A stretch of 64,000 nucleotides of DNA, taken from assembly GCF_003610915.1 (NCBI RefSeq), contig NZ_NSDJ01000002.1, positions 496,001-560,000 on the forward strand, read 5' to 3'. The DNA comes from Rahnella variigena. GTDB lineage: Bacteria; Pseudomonadota; Gammaproteobacteria; Enterobacterales; Enterobacteriaceae. This document shows positions 9,540-17,986 of this stretch, in pieces. The number at the start of each line of letters is the position of its first letter. The stretch's first letter is position 1. Under the pieces are notes generated by a model that saw only the letters and a list, made by a program, of their open reading frames with translations, was not told the DNA's origin and ran no database searches. The translations under genes were made by a program, and so were the position numbers.

Positions 9540-9964
9540 TGATATATAATACGAAACAACGCTTCTCTTCTTTTTTGGGCTTTTTACTTTTCTCTGGATT
9601 ATCTTTCTCTGTTTTTTATGCTGGATTTTATTTGCTATCCTCATATCAAAAATATAATTCTGTTGTCATTTATTCAATGTGGTCTATCTTCGCCATTTGC
9701 TTCCCTCTTTTCTTCATGCCGTATGCATTAATGTTACTCCCTGTGTTCACTAAAGGTAAAAGCATTTCTACGAAATCTGGCTCGATACTTATAAGAATTT
9801 CATTGTTTTTTTTATTAGTAACTTTAATAGGAATCACTTCATTTTCTATGATAGATAAAAAAAGTCTAGAAAACAGAGGGTATATAGAGTGTAAGGGAAC
9901 TCCATCAGGCTGGACACCAGGGATGGCAACTAAATATGCACTTAATAAAAGTTATTGTTTATAA
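9539..9964 (+). CDS. DUF1240-type membrane protein, putative immunity protein (second)
   Basis: This 141-residue multi-pass membrane protein has hydrophobic segments at about 11-31, 42-68 and 85-105. Its C-terminal signature, CKGTPSGWTPGMATKYA, matches the protein at 7762. The ATG overlaps the effector's TGA (TTGATGA) with GAGG just upstream, so translation is probably coupled. It differs strongly in sequence from the first copy outside the signature, as expected if each immunity protein recognises only its own toxin. It is intact although the toxin start is frameshifted. Confidence 0.73.
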   Translation: MIYNTKQRFSSFLGFLLFSGLSFSVFYAGFYLLSSYQKYNSVVIYSMWSIFAICFPLFFMPYALMLLPVFTKGKSISTKSGSILIRISLFFLLVTLIGITSFSMIDKKSLENRGYIECKGTPSGWTPGMATKYALNKSYCL

Positions 9965-10018
9965 TAAAATATTGCCTGTTGATTTCTATTCAATCATTTA
10001 ATGATGATTGCCTCTCCT

Positions 10019-10305
10019 TAAAGGATTATCACTATGGCAAAAGGTTATTACTTAGTTTTGGGCGATAAAACCACCTGCGGAGGAAAAATCCTCGGCGGTG
10101 AACCCACTCATACCATCATGGGCAAACCCGTTGCCCGTGAGCAGGAACCCGTTACCTGTGGTCAGCATCCCGGAATTTATAAGATCATCGGGCATATTCC
10201 GGGAGATTCCATAATGGGCCGAAAATTTGCCGGATCGTTGCACAGCAAAAGCAGTTGCCCCTGTCAGGCTAGATTTGTTCCGTCGATGGTGAATGATGCA
10301 TATGA
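10019..10305 (+). repeat. 287-bp near-identical direct repeat, copy 2 (PAAR 5' module)
   Basis: This stretch differs from 6489-6775 at only four positions, and similarity ends at the PAAR/toxin junction. Such near-identity between genes with unrelated C-termini points to recent duplication or gene conversion of the delivery module. Confidence 0.9.
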
Positions 10306-11077
10306 TTTTTCTCCAACAAATACAGGGGTGTCAAAAAGCACGACGGATAATAGTAATAAAGTATTAGATAATAGAAATCATAAAAATGAAGAGAAGCCAA
10401 AAATAGTTTGTCAGCATAATGACGGGGCAATAAGCGTAGCTAACTATATACTTGATGAGATCAAAAGAAATGTTAGATGCGAAACAGCTAATCAAATTAG
10501 ATATTTCATTGACGAAGAAACACTGAATCAAAGGAGACAAGTATGGGATGAGTTACCATTTTATGTGAAACTGACCCCGCCTCCACAACAAGAGCTATTA
10601 TTAGCGATGGCCTTATGGTACCCGAAGGTTAAAACAGGAGCGATATGGGATCACAAACAGATTATACGGCAAAAATTCCTCAATAATGCCGTTACTCGCC
10701 CCCTTGAAAGCGGACAGTTGTCTAAGTCGTATTACCACAAATATAAAAGGCATGATTACTATCTTGATGTCTGGTCAAATATCCACTATGGATTTGTAGG
10801 GCTCAGCGTTGGATTTAGCGAATCGCTTCTTTTGAACGGTTCTTCCTGGGAGCAGAATATGACCCCAGGAGCTATGGGCAATGATACTATTGATGACGTT
10901 ACCAGTATGCGGATCGGATTTGCTCTTTTCAAAGAACATGGGAAGTTCGCCGAAAGCCTAACAACCCAAAATATCCTAGATGCATTAGAGTTTGCGTCAG
11001 ATAGCCAACTCGCAGAGTCTCGATCTACTCATTGGTGTTGGAATAGCGAGAATCCGGAATACATACCTTTTCCATAA
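10034..11077 (+). CDS. PAAR-like T6SS effector with Ntox44-type toxin domain
   Basis: Residues 1-90 are the same PAAR-like module as in the effector at 6504. After a polar linker (about 92-122), the C-terminal domain (about 128-347) is unrelated to the hydrophobic toxin. It resembles polymorphic toxin type 44 (Ntox44) by the WDHK motif (205-208), 'DVWSNIHYGFVG' (245-256) and a following acidic stretch. That family is predicted to contain nuclease-like polymorphic toxins; I recognise it from motifs only. The start has the same AAAGGATT ribosome-binding region as the other effectors. The gene is followed after seven bases by a non-DUF1240 protein, consistent with a different toxin needing a different antidote. 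Confidence 0.83.
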   Translation: MAKGYYLVLGDKTTCGGKILGGEPTHTIMGKPVAREQEPVTCGQHPGIYKIIGHIPGDSIMGRKFAGSLHSKSSCPCQARFVPSMVNDAYDFSPTNTGVSKSTTDNSNKVLDNRNHKNEEKPKIVCQHNDGAISVANYILDEIKRNVRCETANQIRYFIDEETLNQRRQVWDELPFYVKLTPPPQQELLLAMALWYPKVKTGAIWDHKQIIRQKFLNNAVTRPLESGQLSKSYYHKYKRHDYYLDVWSNIHYGFVGLSVGFSESLLLNGSSWEQNMTPGAMGNDTIDDVTSMRIGFALFKEHGKFAESLTTQNILDALEFASDSQLAESRSTHWCWNSENPEYIPFP

Positions 11078-11084
11078 GGTTAAA

Positions 11085-11555
11085 ATGAAAAATAAAATAT
11101 ATTTGTTATTTACTGTAGCGGCAATTTTCGCACTCATACAGTACGGAAAGCCCAATATTGTTGTAACAAACAATACGGGCCACGCGATTTTTGTGTATTT
11201 CAGTGTTGGTAGACTCGGTATTGAACCTGATGTAAGTGAGGCAAAATCAGCTAATCACCCCAAAAAATTACTCGCTGGTGATTCTCTTCACATACCACTA
11301 TCACTTTCCGACTTAATTACAGATAATGGGCAGATTCACTTAGGATGGAAAGTCAACGGGGTGGTTAACTCGGAAAAAATAGGTGGTTACAAAACCTTTG
11401 ACATTAAGAAATCAAAAGGTCATTGCGCGGCTAAAATAGCAATAGCACGACATGAAGATATCCTGGAGCACACCCCTCGTTATTTTTGCTTTAAGTTCAT
11501 TGAATTAACATCTAACGATAACTGGCAGCAGTTACCTGAAGGGTATTTGAAGTAA
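11085..11555 (+). CDS. Membrane-anchored putative immunity protein for the Ntox44 effector
   Basis: This 156-residue protein starts at the ATG with AAGGT just upstream; a longer upstream reading would overlap the effector. One hydrophobic segment (about residues 5-20) acts as signal anchor or signal peptide, followed by a soluble, beta-rich-looking domain with two cysteines (near residues 116 and 142). No family is recognised. Its position seven bases after the toxin gene and its unrelatedness to the DUF1240 proteins make immunity the likely role. Location in or across the inner membrane is odd for an antidote to a presumed cytoplasmic nuclease, so the toxin may instead be neutralised in the periplasm. 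Confidence 0.6.
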   Translation: MKNKIYLLFTVAAIFALIQYGKPNIVVTNNTGHAIFVYFSVGRLGIEPDVSEAKSANHPKKLLAGDSLHIPLSLSDLITDNGQIHLGWKVNGVVNSEKIGGYKTFDIKKSKGHCAAKIAIARHEDILEHTPRYFCFKFIELTSNDNWQQLPEGYLK

Positions 11556-11606
11556 TTGCAGGCTTATACCCACCCATCTGAAATATAATAAGTCACATAA
11601 CCACAC

Positions 11607-12700
11607 GCACAGCAAAAGCAGTTGCCCCCGCCAGGCTAGATTTGTTCCTTCGATGGTGAATGATGCATATGACTTCTCAGGAAGTTCATCAACAGAAACT
11701 AAAAACCCTGCCGAAACGAAACAACCAGTGCTGTCGTCCTATGTGACTGGGGAAAAAAAGACTCAGGCTATGTACCTGATTATCATGCGACTATATTGAT
11801 TAATACGCATACGTTACCCGGCGATCGCATCCGGGCAATGCTTGAAGCCCGAAATCAGGATGTGATGCTACTTACCCCTGAAGAAGGGTATGAAATACTG
11901 GCTAGTTGGAATATCTTTAAAAAAGAATGGGTAGATATTACTCAGTCTAGTCTAGGACAAATCATTGTGACTATGGTCTAAATGGACGAGATGCAAGAAA
12001 TACATCAACTCTGATAGCCAAACTTGGTAGTTTTGGTATCAAAGCCACGACCTTTGCGAATGAAAAAGGAACTGAGCTTATCAAGATATCTGGTTATCCA
12101 GGTGTGCGTAAAATACTAAATGCACCGGTATGTGTATTAAAAAAACCTAAGATTGTAGACATTGGCATCGGAAAGTATGGATTGGCGAAATCAGTAATCG
12201 AAGGTGCAAGGCTAACTATATATGTTGCTGCTGCATATAGAACTGTTGATTATATTTTAAATGACCAAGCAACTTTAGCAACGTTTATTGGTAGTCTTGC
12301 CACTGATGTTGTAAAGGTTGGTATTGTTTCTGCTGTAGTTTGGGGCGCTGGTGCAGTCATTTCAATGACACCTTTTATCATAGGGCCTTTGGTTGTTGTC
12401 GTTGTTTTTGGTTTTGGTTTTGGTTTTGGTTTTGGTTTTGGTTTTGGTTTTGGTTTTGGAACAGCTTGGATACTTAATATGATGGATGAAAAATTCGAAA
12501 TAACTGACAAAGTAATTAAGTATATAGAATCAGCGCAGTAAGAGTTAGTTTGGGAGGCAAGGAAGATGCAAAAAGGAGTTTGGCATTTGGGCTCTATGTA
12601 CGCAGATAAAATGCTAAATAAAGGCGTGGAATTTATAGGGAATCAAGTGGTTGAATATTTACGCTCATCTATTAACGATGTTACACCACGGATGTATTAA
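11607..12700 (+). pseudogene. Decayed effector remnant: PAAR end plus hydrophobic toxin domain
   Basis: From 11607 the sequence resumes inside the PAAR module (GCACAGCAAAAGCAG, corresponding to about codon 70) and continues as the same toxin family as 6504 and 8266. There is no start codon region. One base is missing after the A-run near 11758, another near 11968 (giving a TAA), and a CAA codon has become TAA at 12539-12541. Reading across these lesions gives the full domain to a C-terminus ending TPRMY. The partial PAAR joins exactly where the conserved delivery module ends, so this looks like an older toxin end displaced by the Ntox44 cassette. Confidence 0.88.
12410..12459 (+). repeat. GGTTTT hexanucleotide tandem repeat (8 units plus GG)
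   Basis: Eight perfect GGTTTT units encode alternating Gly-Phe inside the hydrophobic hairpin of the decayed toxin. Copies at 6504 and 8266 have ordinary Val/Ile/Leu-rich sequence there. Each unit is two codons, so slippage changes length but not frame. Confidence 0.95.
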
Positions 12701-12702
12701 TC

Positions 12703-13127
12703 ATGTATGACCTTAAACATAGATTTCTAGCATTTTTAGGATTTGTTTTTTTCTGTCTGTTATCATTAACGATATCCCTCTTCGCTTTTGAATCTATATC
12801 CAAATATTTTCATAACCCCCCTGTCGTTACTTTTTCTGCGTGGAGTTTTTTTGCGGCATTTTCACCATTAGTAATCATCCCTTTTTTATTGATGGTCATT
12901 CCTGTTATTGCCCATGGAAAACAAATATCTATCGAGCGTGGGAGGAAGTTAATGCTATTCTCGATAATTTCGTTGGTTGTAATATTAATTTTCACAACTT
13001 TATTTTATTTACATGTAAATATGATTTGAGTAATCGAGGGTATATTCAATGTCAAGGCATTCCTCTGGGCTGGACTCCGGGCATGGCAACCCAATATGTA
13101 CTAGATGAATCGCTATGCCATAATTAA
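12703..13127 (+). pseudogene. Frameshifted DUF1240-type immunity gene of the decayed effector
   Basis: An ATG three bases after the toxin remnant opens a frame with the same hydrophobic pattern as the DUF1240 proteins at 7762 and 9539. It stops at 13029, before the C-terminal signature. The signature (CQGIPLGWTPGMATQY) is present in another frame, ending at 13127. A single frameshift near 13010-13025 therefore separates the two parts. The first ~105 residues, with their membrane segments, may still be made, but the conserved C-terminus would be lost. Confidence 0.82.
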
Positions 13128-13169
13128 TGCCATCCCGTTCAGCTCACTCACCTTAATGAAAAGAAAAAT

Positions 13170-14933
13170 ATGGACGATTTAACCCTGCGTTATTTTGACG
13201 CTGAAATGCGTTATTTACGCGAGGCGGGCGAAGAATTTGCCCGCGCGCACCCTGACCGCGCTGCCGGACTTAATTTGGATAAAGCCGGTGCCCGTGACCC
13301 TTATGTCGAACGTCTGTTTGAAGGTTTTGCCTTCCTGATGGGGCGTCTGCGTGAAAAGCTCGATGATGACCTTCCGGAACTGACCGAGGGATTAGTCAGC
13401 CTGCTGTGGCCGCACTACCTGCGCACCATCCCTTCCCTTTCCATTGTGGAATTCGCACCTGACTGGCAGGGTATGAAAGAACGGATGGTGATGACAAAAG
13501 GATTTGAAGTGTTGTCGCGCCCTATCGGCGAGCGGGCTACGCGCTGCCGCTATACCACCACTCAGGACATCGAATTGCTGCCCCTTTCGCTGCAACGTGC
13601 TGTGCTGGATACCGAACCCGATGGTCGCTCGGTGATCCGAATGCGTTTCAACTGCGGTGCACTGGCAGACTGGAGCAAAATCAATCTGAGCCATATTCCG
13701 CTCTATTTTGATGCCGATGCGCCACTGGCCTGTGCCCTGCATGAAGCTCTGACGCTGAATACCGCCAGACTTTGGGTACGTTTGCCCGGTCAGGCCGATC
13801 GTCATCCGCTGGAAGGATTCTTTGCCCCGCAGGGATTTGGTGAAACAGATACGCTGTGGCCAAAAGGTGAGAGTGCGTTTAGTGGTTATCAGTTACTGCT
13901 AGAATACTTCACCTTCCGCGAGAAATTTATGTTCGTCGCGCTCAAAGGACTGGAGACAGTTGCCTTACCGGCTGAGCTGAGCTGGTTTGAAATAGATGTC
14001 GTGCTGGAGAATCGCTGGGAACACGATTTTTCGTTCTCAGAGAAGCATCTTCGGTTGAACTGTGTGCCGGTCATTAACCTCTTTGCGCTCGAGTCCGATC
14101 CTTTAACACTGTCATCGTTGCAGACAGAATATCTGCTAAGACCTATGCGTGTTCAGGACGGTTATACCGAAATTTACTCAGTCGATTCGGTTATTTCGTC
14201 CAAGCATTCCGGCCATCAGGTGTATGTGCCCTTCACCAGTTTCCGCCACAAGGGTGGCATGTTGCGTCACGATGCGCCGGAATATTACTACCACACCCGC
14301 GTCAGGCGCGGTCCGTCCGGACTGCACGATACCTGGCTGGTGCTGGGTGGCGAAGCTTTCGATAATCATACCGTGCCGGAAAACGAAAATTTGTCCCTGA
14401 GCCTGACCGGCACCAACGGCCAGTTACCGCGTAAATCACTGCAAAGTACCGTACTGGATACCACAGTCAAAACCACCAGCGCGAACGTTCGCGTACGCAA
14501 TTTGTCCGTACCGACCATGCCGTGCTATCCGCCGAACCGTGACCGTTTTCACTGGCGGGTACTCAGCCATCTGGGCAGCAGTTTTCTGTGGATGATGGAC
14601 AACGCCGAAGTCTTACGCGGGACGCTGGCACTGTATGACTGGACAGAAAGTGAGATGAACCGCCGCCGTCTTGAAGCGATTGCCGATGTCCGGCACAGCG
14701 AAATCGAGCGTTTTGAACGCGGCTATCTGCTGCGCGGTGTACACATTGAAATCACGCTCGACAGCAATGGATTTGCCGGCAGAGGCGATATTTGCCTGTT
14801 TGGCGAAATGCTCAGCCGCTTCTTCGCACTGTATACCGATATCCATCTGTTTAACCGCCTTACCCTGATACTGCAACCGACAGGAGAACGTCTGGAATGG
14901 GAAGAGAATCACCAGCCCCGCATTCCCGGCTAA
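13170..14933 (+). CDS. tssF: T6SS baseplate protein TssF (VasA/ImpG)
   Basis: TssF is a wedge component of the cytoplasmic T6SS baseplate, working with TssG, TssE and TssK. The 587-residue length and N-terminus ('LRYFDAEMRYLREAGEEFARAHPDRAAGL', here at residues 6 onward) are typical of the family. So are the internal 'LPELTEGLVSLLWPHYLRTIPS' region and the C-terminal 'LFGEMLSRFFALYTDIHLFNRL' segment. It follows the effector array directly and overlaps tssG by 37 bases. GC content and codon use return to the level of tssM/tssA, in contrast to the AT-rich effector block. Confidence 0.95.
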   Translation: MDDLTLRYFDAEMRYLREAGEEFARAHPDRAAGLNLDKAGARDPYVERLFEGFAFLMGRLREKLDDDLPELTEGLVSLLWPHYLRTIPSLSIVEFAPDWQGMKERMVMTKGFEVLSRPIGERATRCRYTTTQDIELLPLSLQRAVLDTEPDGRSVIRMRFNCGALADWSKINLSHIPLYFDADAPLACALHEALTLNTARLWVRLPGQADRHPLEGFFAPQGFGETDTLWPKGESAFSGYQLLLEYFTFREKFMFVALKGLETVALPAELSWFEIDVVLENRWEHDFSFSEKHLRLNCVPVINLFALESDPLTLSSLQTEYLLRPMRVQDGYTEIYSVDSVISSKHSGHQVYVPFTSFRHKGGMLRHDAPEYYYHTRVRRGPSGLHDTWLVLGGEAFDNHTVPENENLSLSLTGTNGQLPRKSLQSTVLDTTVKTTSANVRVRNLSVPTMPCYPPNRDRFHWRVLSHLGSSFLWMMDNAEVLRGTLALYDWTESEMNRRRLEAIADVRHSEIERFERGYLLRGVHIEITLDSNGFAGRGDICLFGEMLSRFFALYTDIHLFNRLTLILQPTGERLEWEENHQPRIPG

Positions 14934-15988
14934 GTGCCAGGCTTAAGCGGGACATCAGTCGGATTAACTTCTACCGCTTCTGTCAGCTTCTGGAAAAACA
15001 CCAACCGGATGGACCGCAGTTGGGAAGCACCAGCAATCCGGCAGATGATCCGGTGCGTTTCCGGCCACATCCTGGGATGGGTTTCCCGGTCAGTGAGCTG
15101 AAAGCGCTGGAAAAGGATGAACATCATCCGGACGCGCCGCTGACCGTTCGCACCACCTTTATGGGGTTATACGGCGTAGATGCCCCGCTGCCGACGGCCT
15201 ATATCGACGACATCACCCAGCAGCGTGAAGGACATGAAGTACTCGAAGGTTTCCTCGACATTTTCAACCACCGCATCATGACTCAGTTTTATCGCATCTG
15301 GCGAAAATACTCTTATCCCGCGACGTTTGAACCAGGTGGTAAAGACAGTACATCTCAAAGTCTGCTGGGTCTGATTGGCATGGGTATTCCCGGCACACAA
15401 CGGCATTTCGCAACGCCTGCCTCGAGGTTTCTGGCACTTCTCGGGGTAATGCGTCAGCCGGGGAGAACGGCGGAGGGGGTGCAGGCGCTGGTGCGTTTAC
15501 TGGCACCATTTACCCGCACGGAAGTGACTCCGCATTGCCTGCGCTCAGTACCCATTACCTCTCCGATGGCATTCGCTGGTGAAGGCGCTAACTGGCTGGA
15601 TGGCGATACCGTAATGGGCGACGAAGGTACTGACGCCAACAGTCAGTTACTGATTTCGCTGTATACCGAAAACGCGGATGAAGCAGAGGAATGGCTGCCC
15701 GACGGACCGATTTATGCTGATTTTTTGGTGTTACTTCGTGTTTATCTCGGCTGGCGTTATAAAGCCCGTATCCAGCTGACTGTCCCTGTCCGGCTGTTAC
15801 CGGCTCCTGTGCTTGGTGACGTTCCTTTCAGACTTGGGCTGACCGGTGTGTTGGGTCTGGAAGAAGGCGGCGCATCTGACGATATCCCTGAATACTTTAC
15901 CGTGGAGCTTGGTCACTACTGTGGACTGGCGCCTCAAACGCATCAAGAAGGAACGCGACGTGTTATTAAATACCGCCTGGAAAAATAA
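14897..15988 (+). CDS. tssG: T6SS baseplate protein TssG (VasB/ImpH)
   Basis: TssG pairs with TssF in the T6SS baseplate wedge. The 363-residue protein shows the family N-terminus with 'RINFYRFCQLLEK' and 'DDPVRFRPHPGMGFPVSEL', and the 'TFMGLYGVDAPLPTAYID' motif near residue 77. The ATG lies inside the 3' end of tssF and is preceded by GGAG, so translation is coupled. The 3' end overlaps the GTG start of tssJ by 29 bases. Family assignment is secure from these motifs and the gene order F-G-J-E. Confidence 0.94.
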   Translation: MGRESPAPHSRLSARLKRDISRINFYRFCQLLEKHQPDGPQLGSTSNPADDPVRFRPHPGMGFPVSELKALEKDEHHPDAPLTVRTTFMGLYGVDAPLPTAYIDDITQQREGHEVLEGFLDIFNHRIMTQFYRIWRKYSYPATFEPGGKDSTSQSLLGLIGMGIPGTQRHFATPASRFLALLGVMRQPGRTAEGVQALVRLLAPFTRTEVTPHCLRSVPITSPMAFAGEGANWLDGDTVMGDEGTDANSQLLISLYTENADEAEEWLPDGPIYADFLVLLRVYLGWRYKARIQLTVPVRLLPAPVLGDVPFRLGLTGVLGLEEGGASDDIPEYFTVELGHYCGLAPQTHQEGTRRVIKYRLEK

Positions 15989-16499
15989 ATTCTGCCTGCC
16001 TGCACTGGTCCTGTTATTGAGCGGCTGCGGGCTGACTCAGGCAGTGACAGACGGCACCGTCTCTGCAACCAAATCTATTTTCTACAAGCAAATAAAAGAC
16101 TTACATTTGGATTTCACTGCCCGTGAAGCCCTCAATACCGATGCCTCTGAGGCGAGTTCTTCCTCACAGCCGGTGCTGGTGCGCGTTTATCAATTACGTG
16201 ATGATAAAAACTTCCAGAAAACGGTTTATCAGCAGCTGGCGGGAGAAGGCGATGACGCGCTGAAAGATGACTTGCTGGCCAGCCGTAATGTGGTGATTAA
16301 GCCGGGCACAGCCATGTCACTGGATATGCCAATGGAAAAGGATGCCAAATTTGTCGCTGTCGTCGGGTTATTCCGTCATCCGGATATGGATAAAAATCAG
16401 TGGCGGCTGGTTATGAAAAGGGAAGAACTGGATCCGGATAAAGCGCGTGTTATCGAGCTTGGAAATAATGGTCTGACGCTGCAACCGGTGAAAGACTGA
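15960..16499 (+). CDS. tssJ: T6SS outer-membrane lipoprotein TssJ (SciN/VasD)
   Basis: TssJ is the outer-membrane lipoprotein that tethers TssM. I place the start at the GTG at 15960, with AAGGA eight bases upstream, giving 179 residues. This start yields a compact signal peptide with the lipobox LSGC and lipidated Cys at residue 23. Earlier in-frame starts would put over 35 extra residues before it. The mature part has the expected 'VRVYQLRDDKNFQ' and 'FVAVVGLFRHPDMDKNQWR' segments. The gene starts within tssG and its stop overlaps the tssE start. Confidence 0.9.
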   Translation: MLLNTAWKNKFCLPALVLLLSGCGLTQAVTDGTVSATKSIFYKQIKDLHLDFTAREALNTDASEASSSSQPVLVRVYQLRDDKNFQKTVYQQLAGEGDDALKDDLLASRNVVIKPGTAMSLDMPMEKDAKFVAVVGLFRHPDMDKNQWRLVMKREELDPDKARVIELGNNGLTLQPVKD

Positions 16500-16933
16500 T
16501 GCCCAACTCACGCTCACCCTCACTTTACGAAATGCTGCTCGGCAACTTTGCCGGCGGCCTCGATCTGCACAACGTCAGCGAAGAGAATCAGGTGATCCTC
16601 TCTGTGCTTGATAACATGCAGCGCATTCTTAACTGTCGCGCGGGCACGCTTACGCACCTGCCCGATTATGGCTTGCCGGACATGAGCAAAATCCTGCAAG
16701 GGATGCCCGGCACGGCGCACTCGCTGCTGACCACACTTTCCGGCACGTTACTCAAATACGAACCCCGCCTGAGAAAAATCAATGTGATATTGCTGCCTCA
16801 GTCCAGGCCTGGGCACCTCGAATATGCCATCGACGCTGAACTGAAAGACCTCGGGCTGGTGCGTTTCGGAACAGAGTTTATGCCGGAAGGCCGCGTGCTG
16901 ATGCGTCATATGAAACAACAGAATTACGTGTGA
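16499..16933 (+). CDS. tssE: T6SS baseplate protein TssE (gp25-like)
   Basis: TssE is the homologue of phage T4 gp25, a baseplate protein that starts sheath polymerisation. The 144-residue protein has the gp25-type core: 'SVLDNMQRILNCRAGTLTHLPDYGLPDM' from about residue 32 and 'YEPRLRKINVILLP' near residue 86. The start ATG overlaps the tssJ stop by one base. The family-typical length and position after tssJ support the call. The tssF-G-J-E run ends here, followed by about 160 non-coding bases. Confidence 0.92.
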   Translation: MPNSRSPSLYEMLLGNFAGGLDLHNVSEENQVILSVLDNMQRILNCRAGTLTHLPDYGLPDMSKILQGMPGTAHSLLTTLSGTLLKYEPRLRKINVILLPQSRPGHLEYAIDAELKDLGLVRFGTEFMPEGRVLMRHMKQQNYV

Positions 16934-17094
16934 CAAATTTAAAATATTTTAATTCCTGTTTTTTAAAATTTAATGTCAACAGGGAGGAGTAACCCAAGAT
17001 CATGAAATAGCCTCTAAATAAAACAGATGATATGCATGGAAAAGCTAACCAGGCGCAATGTCTGGTCATTTTAATTAATAAAGGGTTTTTATAT

Positions 17095-17904
17095 ATGTTT
17101 AAAGGTATTTTTTTACTGACCACCGCCTCATTATTTTCTTTAAGCGCACAAGCGGGGCTATTTGGAGGCGAAGATTTCAAATGTGGCAGAGAGGATGCTG
17201 TCAAAGCTGTTCAGGACTACATCAAAAGTGAAGCAGGAGCGAAACTGCAGAACGATTACATTACCAGTCCTGAGACATTCCATAAAAAAGACATTCAGGA
17301 ATTTCAGAGTAAAATAGATTCAATACCCATGACGATTTCAAATGTCTCAACCACATCAACAACCGACGGAACGCTGAATTGCAGTGCAACAATAGCGGCA
17401 CAACTTCCACCAGAAACCCTTGAAGTGTTAAAAAACAATCCGGAGTATCTGTCCAGTATCATTTCAGATAATGGGAAAATGAATAATGGCAAGGTTGTGT
17501 GGAGTAATTATCCCTACAGTCTCAGCCTGGCAGATAACAAAAAAGATATATCAGTAAGCAGAATTAATTACATTCAGAATTCTTTATATCAAATGTCCAC
17601 GCTCGCAGTGAATAAAGATTATATCATCACTTCCAAATTCACCGTAAAATTATCCAGTTCAAAAAATAATTATGCGAGAAGCGACAGAAACTTGAATGAT
17701 ATCTGGAAAAGCCTCCCGGACTCGATTAAAACTTCCATGAAGAAATCACAACAAGCCTGGGTGAATGAAAAAGCGCTTAAATGCGGAAAATTATCTGATG
17801 CGGATATGGAAATTACGCCGATTCAAAACAGGATTAATACTTATGATTGTCAGACAAAAATGACGAATGAACGCATCGAATTTTTAGGTGGGGATAATTA
17901 TTAA
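17095..17904 (+). CDS. Secreted protein with C-terminal LprI/DUF1311-like domain
   Basis: I choose the ATG at 17095, which begins a clean signal peptide (cleavage predicted after SAQA, about residue 20); the earlier in-frame ATG at 17032 would bury it. The 269-residue protein has an unrecognised middle. Its C-terminal part (about 197-263), with 'LNDIWKSLPDSIK', 'SQQAWVNEKALKC' and 'CQTKMTNERIEFL', follows the pattern of the DUF1311/LprI family, some members of which inhibit lysozymes. It is richer in AT than the flanking T6SS genes. A periplasmic lysozyme-inhibitor-like protein in a T6SS cluster could protect against peptidoglycan-cutting effectors, but that is inference. Confidence 0.65.
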   Translation: MFKGIFLLTTASLFSLSAQAGLFGGEDFKCGREDAVKAVQDYIKSEAGAKLQNDYITSPETFHKKDIQEFQSKIDSIPMTISNVSTTSTTDGTLNCSATIAAQLPPETLEVLKNNPEYLSSIISDNGKMNNGKVVWSNYPYSLSLADNKKDISVSRINYIQNSLYQMSTLAVNKDYIITSKFTVKLSSSKNNYARSDRNLNDIWKSLPDSIKTSMKKSQQAWVNEKALKCGKLSDADMEITPIQNRINTYDCQTKMTNERIEFLGGDNY

Positions 17905-17920
17905 TTTACCATGTTAGTCA

Positions 17921-17948
17921 TTGTGCACCCAGAGAGTCGGGTGCACAA
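17921..17948. terminator. Perfect 10-bp stem-loop between secreted-protein gene and vasL-like gene
   Basis: TTGTGCACCC and GGGTGCACAA form a perfect stem with an 8-base loop just after the gene ending at 17904. No T-tract follows on either strand, so it may be an RNA-processing or partial termination hairpin rather than a classic terminator. Confidence 0.55.
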
Positions 17949-17986
17949 ACTTCACTGCCAAATAACGCTTTCTCAGGTAAGACAAG

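Noticed and set aside
12250..12510. Minus-strand frame with Lys-Pro repeats opposite the GGTTTT array
   Set aside because: It is the complement of the hexamer repeat within the toxin remnant; no ribosome-binding site and no homology.
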